From: Paeniglutamicibacter psychrophenolicus
GTDB taxonomy: Bacteria > Actinomycetota > Actinomycetes > Actinomycetales > Micrococcaceae
Length of the DNA stretch: 64,000 bases
Direction: 5' to 3'
Assembly: GCF_030812255.1 (NCBI RefSeq)
Contig: NZ_JAUSSH010000016.1
Coordinates: 43,933-107,932 of the forward strand
The notes beneath the pieces were generated by a model. It saw only the letters and a list, made by a program, of their open reading frames with translations. It ran no database searches and had not been told where the DNA came from. A program made the translations under genes and the position numbers. Below are positions 59,949 to 64,000 of the stretch, in pieces (the stretch's first letter is position 1; the number at the start of each line of letters is the position of its first letter).

Positions 59949-61418
59949 GTGAGCATCCGTTTTTACGACACCAAGCAGGCAGCGACCCGGGACTTCGTTC
60001 CCCTGAACGAGGGCAAGGTCGGGCTGTACTACTGCGGCGCGACAGTCCAGGGCATGCCGCATGTGGGCCACGTGCGCAGCGCCATCGCCTTTGACATCCT
60101 CACCCGCTGGCTGGAAAACCGCGGCTTCGAGGTCACCGTGGTCCGCAATGTCACCGACATCGACGACAAGATCCTCGAAAAGTCCGCGGCCTCCTTCTCC
60201 GAGGACTTCGAGGGCGACGAGGACTACTTCGCCAACGAGGCCTGGTTCGCGCTTGCCTACCGCTTCGAGCAGGAGTTCGCCTCCGCCTACGACACCCTGG
60301 GGGTGCGTCGGCCGACCTACGAGCCGCGCGCCACCGGCCACATCACCGAGATGCACCAGCTGATTGCCAGGCTCATCGAACGCGGCCACGCCTACCCGGC
60401 CCTTGACGACTCCGGCGACGTGTACTTCGACGTGCGCTCCTTCCCCGCCTATGGCTCGCTGACGCACCAGAACGTCGACGACATGCAGGGGGCCCCGGAC
60501 GCCGATCCGCGCGGCAAGCGCGACCCGCGCGACTTCGCCCTGTGGAAGGGCCACAAGGACACCGACCCGGAAACCGCCTCCTGGCCGAGCCCCTGGGGCG
60601 CCGGCCGCCCGGGCTGGCACCTGGAATGCTCCGCCATGGTCACCAAGTACCTCGGCACCGCCTTCGACATCCACGGCGGTGGCCTGGACCTGCGCTTCCC
60701 GCACCACGAGAACGAGATGGCCCAGTCGATGGCCGCGGGCCACGACTTCGCGAACTTCTGGATGCACAACGGCATGGTCACGTACCAGGGCGAGAAAATG
60801 TCCAAGTCGATCGGCAACACCATTTCCCCGGCGCAGATGCTGGAACTGGCCACCCCGCGCGTGGTCCGCTACTTCCTGGGCCAGGCGCACTACCGCTCGC
60901 AGCTGGACTACCGCCCCGACTCACTGGCCGAGGCCACGGCCGCGGTCGAGCGCATCGACACTTTCGTCGCCAACGCGCTCTTGCGCATCCACAATGTCGG
61001 TCCGAACGACGACTTCTCCATCGACATGCACCACTTCGAGGTCACCGAGGCGTTTGCCAACGCCATGAACGACGACCTGAACGTGCCCCAGGCGCTTGCC
61101 GCCCTGCACGAGACCGTGCGCCGCGGCAACACCGCGCTGGCGGCCGGCGAGACGGATACCGCGGACGAGGCAATGCAGCAGGTCATGGCCATGACCTACG
61201 CGCTGGGACTGGATGACACCATCGAGGCCGGCGGCGGTGCCGACTCGGCCCTGAGCTCCGCCCTGGACGTGTTGGTTGCCGCGCAATTGGCCGACCGGGC
61301 CGCCGCCCGCGAAGCCAAGGACTGGGCACGCTCGGATGCCATCCGGGACACCCTGGCTGCGGCGGGAATCGTGGTCGAGGATTCCGCCGACGGCGCCCGC
61401 TGGAGCCTGAAAGGGTAA
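59949..61418 (+). CDS. cysS: Cysteinyl-tRNA synthetase
   Basis: 489 residues of class I. Seen: GLYYCGATVQGMPHVGHVRSAIAFD (zinc Cys and HxGH signature), the central GRPGWHLECSAMVTKYLGTAFDIHGGGLDLRFPHHENEMAQS with zinc ligands, and GEKMSKSIGNTISP (KMSKS). The C-terminal helical DALR-like domain is complete. GTG 59949 follows TAACCT by six bases, a leaderless start; the gap to ispDF is 52 bases. Confidence 0.97.
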   Translation: MSIRFYDTKQAATRDFVPLNEGKVGLYYCGATVQGMPHVGHVRSAIAFDILTRWLENRGFEVTVVRNVTDIDDKILEKSAASFSEDFEGDEDYFANEAWFALAYRFEQEFASAYDTLGVRRPTYEPRATGHITEMHQLIARLIERGHAYPALDDSGDVYFDVRSFPAYGSLTHQNVDDMQGAPDADPRGKRDPRDFALWKGHKDTDPETASWPSPWGAGRPGWHLECSAMVTKYLGTAFDIHGGGLDLRFPHHENEMAQSMAAGHDFANFWMHNGMVTYQGEKMSKSIGNTISPAQMLELATPRVVRYFLGQAHYRSQLDYRPDSLAEATAAVERIDTFVANALLRIHNVGPNDDFSIDMHHFEVTEAFANAMNDDLNVPQALAALHETVRRGNTALAAGETDTADEAMQQVMAMTYALGLDDTIEAGGGADSALSSALDVLVAAQLADRAAAREAKDWARSDAIRDTLAAAGIVVEDSADGARWSLKG

Positions 61419-61523
61419 GTTGCCCCACAAAGGGCAAGGAATCGACGTTCTTTGTCGCTAAAATGGGCGGGGCGGTGTGTGAAATCGCCGTGCCGTCCGC
61501 CCCGATCCTAGGAATACACCATC

Positions 61524-62522
61524 ATGTCTGCTGCACAGAAGCGTTCCGGCGCCATACGCAAGAGCAAGAAGGGCCCCTCCGTCGGAACCGGCGGATATGG
61601 CCGCAAGGCACTCGAGGGCAAGGGCCCCACGCCCAAGGCCGAGGACCGCCCCTACCACAAGGCGTACAAGAACAAGGAGCTCGCCGAGCGCTCCGCCGCC
61701 AAGCGCGGCCCGGCCAAGGGCTCTGCGCCCCGCGGCCGCAGCACCGGGGGGCGTTCGAAGAACAGCGAAGAGCTGGTCACCGGGCGCAACTCCGTCGTTG
61801 AGGCCCTTCGCGCCGGGATCCCGGCCAAGGCCCTGCACCTGGCCATCCGCATCGACATGGACGAGCGCGTGCGCGAGTCCCTGAAGATTGCCGCCGAACG
61901 CGGCATCCCCGTGATGGAAACCGGAAAGCCGGAACTCGACCGGATGACCGATGAGGCGATCCACCAGGGCCTGGTCCTGCAGGTCCCGCCGTACAACTAC
62001 GCCGACGCGCTGGAAACCGTCAAGGCCACCATCTCCAAGTACAACAAGGGCCATATCAAGAACGCCCCGCTGTTCATTGCCTTGGACGGGATCACCGATC
62101 CGCGCAACCTCGGTGCCATCGTTCGTTCGGCCTCGGCCTTCAACGCCCACGCCGTGATCGTTCCCGAGCGCCGCTCGGTGGGCATGACCGCCTCGGCCTG
62201 GAAGACCAGCGCCGGTGCCGCGGTGCGCGTGCCCGTCACCCGCGCCCCCAACCTGACCTCCACGCTCAAGGGCATGAAGGAAGCAGGGGTGTTTGTCATC
62301 GGCCTGGACGGCGACGGCGATGTCTCCCTTCCGGATCTTGGCCTGGCCACCGAGGCTCTGTGCATCGTGGTGGGTTCCGAGGGCAAGGGCCTGTCCCGAC
62401 TGGTACGCGAGAACTGCGATTCGATCGTCTCGATCCCGATCAACTCCGGGATGGAATCCCTGAACGCATCGATGGCCGTGGGCATCACGCTGTACGAGGT
62501 TTCGCGCAAGCGCACCAAGTAG
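61524..62522 (+). CDS. rlmB: 23S rRNA (guanosine-2'-O)-methyltransferase RlmB (TrmH family)
   Basis: 332 residues. Residues 1-~85 are a Lys/Arg/Gly-rich tail, probably for RNA binding. Next is the substrate-binding domain (EELVTGRNSVVEALRAGIPAKALHLAI) and the SPOUT knot with its three motifs: LDGITDPRNLGAIVRSASAFNAHAVIVPERRS, CIVVGSEGKGLSRLVRENCDSIVSIPI and GMESLNASMAVGITLYE. It methylates G2251 (E. coli numbering) in the peptidyl-transferase centre. TAAAAT at 61457-61462 is a likely -10. Confidence 0.94.
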   Translation: MSAAQKRSGAIRKSKKGPSVGTGGYGRKALEGKGPTPKAEDRPYHKAYKNKELAERSAAKRGPAKGSAPRGRSTGGRSKNSEELVTGRNSVVEALRAGIPAKALHLAIRIDMDERVRESLKIAAERGIPVMETGKPELDRMTDEAIHQGLVLQVPPYNYADALETVKATISKYNKGHIKNAPLFIALDGITDPRNLGAIVRSASAFNAHAVIVPERRSVGMTASAWKTSAGAAVRVPVTRAPNLTSTLKGMKEAGVFVIGLDGDGDVSLPDLGLATEALCIVVGSEGKGLSRLVRENCDSIVSIPINSGMESLNASMAVGITLYEVSRKRTK

Positions 62523-62569
62523 GGCAACACCGTGCATCGGGCACTGCCCGGAAGGCGCTAGGCTTTCAT

Positions 62570-62614
62570 GAAAGTGGTTCGACGTTTCCGGCAAGGATTC
62601 GTCGGACCACTTTC
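62570..62614 (+). terminator. rlmB terminator
   Basis: GAAAGTGGTTCGACG (62570-62584) pairs with CGTCGGACCACTTTC (62600-62614) with one mismatch and is followed by T-rich TTCGTT. Confidence 0.82.
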
Positions 62615-62764
62615 TTCGTTAACGCACATCCCGGTGCCCCGGGGCGGTCCGACGGACTATTCCCAAGCCCGGCGATTCTCGATAGCGTGAGACGCAAGGG
62701 AACCCCGGGCTCCGGACTGCAGCCGGGGGAACATCTCGTCGCAGCGAAGGGATGGAGAAACGCC

Positions 62765-63520
62765 ATGGGTCCAACGCAGCTAGACGCCGACGACTATGCA
62801 CCGCAACGGCTTGAGGAATCCTTGGGTGCGCCATTGCATGTGCGGCCCGAGGTCTTGGAAGCGGTTGAACGCGGCGAAGACAAATCCCCGCATGCGGTCC
62901 TCGGCCCGCACCTGAACCGCTTGGGTCATGTGGGCGTCCGGACCCTGCAACGCGGTGCCCTGGCCATCAACATCCTCACCAAAACCGAGATTGTGCCGAT
63001 GACACGTGAACACGGGGACATTTGGGTGGGCCTGCTTGAAGCCAAGGAGATCGGGAGGGTTCCCGATTACCGGATTCAACGCATTGAGCCCGACGGGGTA
63101 CGGGTGGTCGACGATCCGTACCGGCACACACCGCGCCTTGGCGAGATGGAGCTGCATCGAATCAGGACCGGGGGAGTACAGGTGCAGGAGCTCCTGCTTG
63201 GTGCGCACCCCCAGCACTACTCTTCACCCATGGGGGAGGTGGAAGGCACCGGTTTCGTGGTCAAGCAGGAAGAAGCCGTGGCCGTACGGGTGTGCGGCGA
63301 CTTCAATATCTGGAATGGTTCCTCCCACGCCATGCGCAAGCTTGGAAACAGCGGGATCTGGGAGATCTTCATCCCCGGCGTGGCCATCGGGGCCAAATAC
63401 CGGTTCGAGTACCTGGAGCCCACCGGTACATGGGTCGAGTACGCCGACCCGGTTGGCCATTATTCGACCGAGGATCCGGACACCATCTGTGTGGTCCAAC
63501 CCGAGGGATTCGAAGCCTAG
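62765..63520 (+). CDS. Orphan N-terminal half of glycogen branching enzyme (CBM48 type)
   Basis: 251 residues with two E-set modules. The first (~40-140) is the N1 domain seen in GlgB (DKSPHAVLGPHLNRLGHVGVRTLQ ... YRIQRIEPDGVRVVDDPYRHTPRLGEMELH). The second (~155-245) is CBM48 (GEVEGTGFVVKQEEAVAVRVCGDFNIWNGSSHAMRKLGNSGIWEIFIPGVAIGAKYRFEY). It ends (CVVQPEGFEA) where the catalytic barrel of GlgB would begin, and no barrel remnant follows. It may be a truncated gene or a stand-alone glycogen-binding protein. GGAGAAACGCC precedes ATG 62765, so it is probably translated. Confidence 0.82.
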   Translation: MGPTQLDADDYAPQRLEESLGAPLHVRPEVLEAVERGEDKSPHAVLGPHLNRLGHVGVRTLQRGALAINILTKTEIVPMTREHGDIWVGLLEAKEIGRVPDYRIQRIEPDGVRVVDDPYRHTPRLGEMELHRIRTGGVQVQELLLGAHPQHYSSPMGEVEGTGFVVKQEEAVAVRVCGDFNIWNGSSHAMRKLGNSGIWEIFIPGVAIGAKYRFEYLEPTGTWVEYADPVGHYSTEDPDTICVVQPEGFEA

Positions 63521-63690
63521 AAATGCGGGAATTTTCAATGCAATGAAACCCCTCCATTGACCGGTAAATACTGTGGGCCAGTTCACAGGAATCCAATTTG
63601 GCAAATTTCGTTGGTTTTGGACCGTTATATGACCGAGATTCGCCGTGATTCTGCGGTTTATGCACCTTGAAGGGCGAAGGAAGCCTGTGT
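63521..63690. other. A/T-rich stretch upstream of rRNA promoters
   Basis: No gene. A/T-rich sequence ahead of the rRNA promoters may contribute upstream activation. Additional -35-like boxes TTGACC (about 63555) and TTGGAC (63617) are present without convincing -10 partners. Confidence 0.5.
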
Positions 63691-63720
63691 TTGGACATTC
63701 GGGCGGGTTGCGCGTAGAGT
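63691..63720 (+). promoter_or_regulatory. rRNA operon promoter P1 candidate
   Basis: TTGGAC (63691-63696), 18-base spacer, TAGAGT (63715-63720), followed by the leader region. Confidence 0.65.
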
Positions 63721-63811
63721 TGTTTCTCGCACCGAGCCCCGCAGCGTAGCCCGAAAGGGAGAGCAGCGGAAGGCGGATGCAAAGAATTCCAAATGAATTT
63801 CGGAAGTCGAT

Positions 63812-63840
63812 TTGACTCCGGGTTTGATTGGGACTAAGCT
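63812..63840 (+). promoter_or_regulatory. rRNA operon promoter P2 candidate
   Basis: TTGACT (63812-63817), exact 17-base spacer, TAAGCT (63835-63840). Best promoter match in the window, pointing to the right edge. Confidence 0.8.
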
Positions 63841-64000
63841 TGAAAAGTTGCTCCAGAGCGAAGCGCCGGCAGGAAACATAAGCCCGGGTCGTGGAAGTTG
63901 GAAGCGTCTGTTGTTTGAGAACTCAATAGTGTGCCAAATTTGTTGATACCAATTTATTTATTTTATTGGTGAATGGTTTCAGGGTCCGCACCCCCGTGTG
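63841..64000 (+). other. rRNA leader (5' part), gene outside window
   Basis: Contains TTTGAGAACTCAATAGTGTGCC (63916 onward), the antitermination-type leader sequence seen before 16S rRNA genes in Micrococcaceae, followed by an A/T-rich stretch. The 16S gene itself must begin beyond 64000. Confidence 0.75.

Overview
The window is high-GC actinobacterial DNA, most likely from the Micrococcaceae (an Arthrobacter- or Paeniglutamicibacter-like soil bacterium). This rests on gene content (Bpa proteasome activator, CarD, DUF4193, DUF2516, SenX3/RegX3-type system with PhoU, GTP-dependent PEP carboxykinase, fused IspD-IspF). It is also suggested by the many starts that follow a TANNNT -10 box by only 6-7 bases, which implies leaderless mRNAs, and by the 16S-type leader at the right edge. 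The genus is inferred; no rRNA gene is inside the window.

Layout. 1-2.1 kb: tail of an alpha/beta hydrolase, an LtrA-type membrane protein and a tRNA-Arg(ACG). 2.1-9.9 kb: a damaged LysE-type exporter, then a cellobiose/beta-glucoside operon (solute-binding lipoprotein, two permeases, GH1 beta-glucosidase, CebR-like LacI regulator) behind three GAGCGCTC-centred operators, then a truncated DUF2804 relic. A second, nearly identical tRNA-Arg-plus-terminator unit closes this segment, so the sugar island lies between 109-bp direct repeats. 10-14 kb: pckG and a PadR regulator overlapping an alpha/beta hydrolase. 14-18 kb: an AbgT-type transporter and an amidohydrolase, divergent from a double-domain Lrp regulator. 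18-20 kb: nitric-oxide defence (hmp and nsrR). 20-24.5 kb: phosphomannomutase and a RecQ helicase fused to a phosphoribosyltransferase-like domain. 24.7-33.4 kb: accessory genes, including a lone HsdR-N-type nuclease, an S9 peptidase and a large FAD/NAD(P)-binding protein.

33.4-36.7 kb is the most mobile-looking part. A displaced tRNA-Ser 3' end with its own terminator, a roughly 1-kb insert with two small envelope genes, the intact tRNA-Ser(UGA), and a TnpB-related protein whose third RuvC acidic residue appears to be His. 36.8-43 kb: quinone oxidoreductase, CstA with its YbdD-type partner, Bpa and an aldo/keto reductase. 43-49.5 kb: acetyltransferase, MepB, tRNA-Thr, a secreted tripeptidyl-aminopeptidase-type hydrolase, holB, tmk and cystathionine gamma-synthase. 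49.5-57.7 kb: membrane proteins, gpmA, DUF4193, phoU and the SenX3/RegX3-type pair. 58-62.5 kb: the core run carD, ispDF, cysS, rlmB. 62.7-64 kb: an orphan N-terminal half of a glycogen branching enzyme, then tandem rRNA promoters and a leader pointing out of the window.

Functionally, the sugar operon imports and splits beta-glucosides under CebR-like control; pckG and cstA fit growth on organic and amino acids; hmp/nsrR handle nitric oxide; phoU and the two-component pair sense phosphate. The accessory material is concentrated beside tRNA genes.
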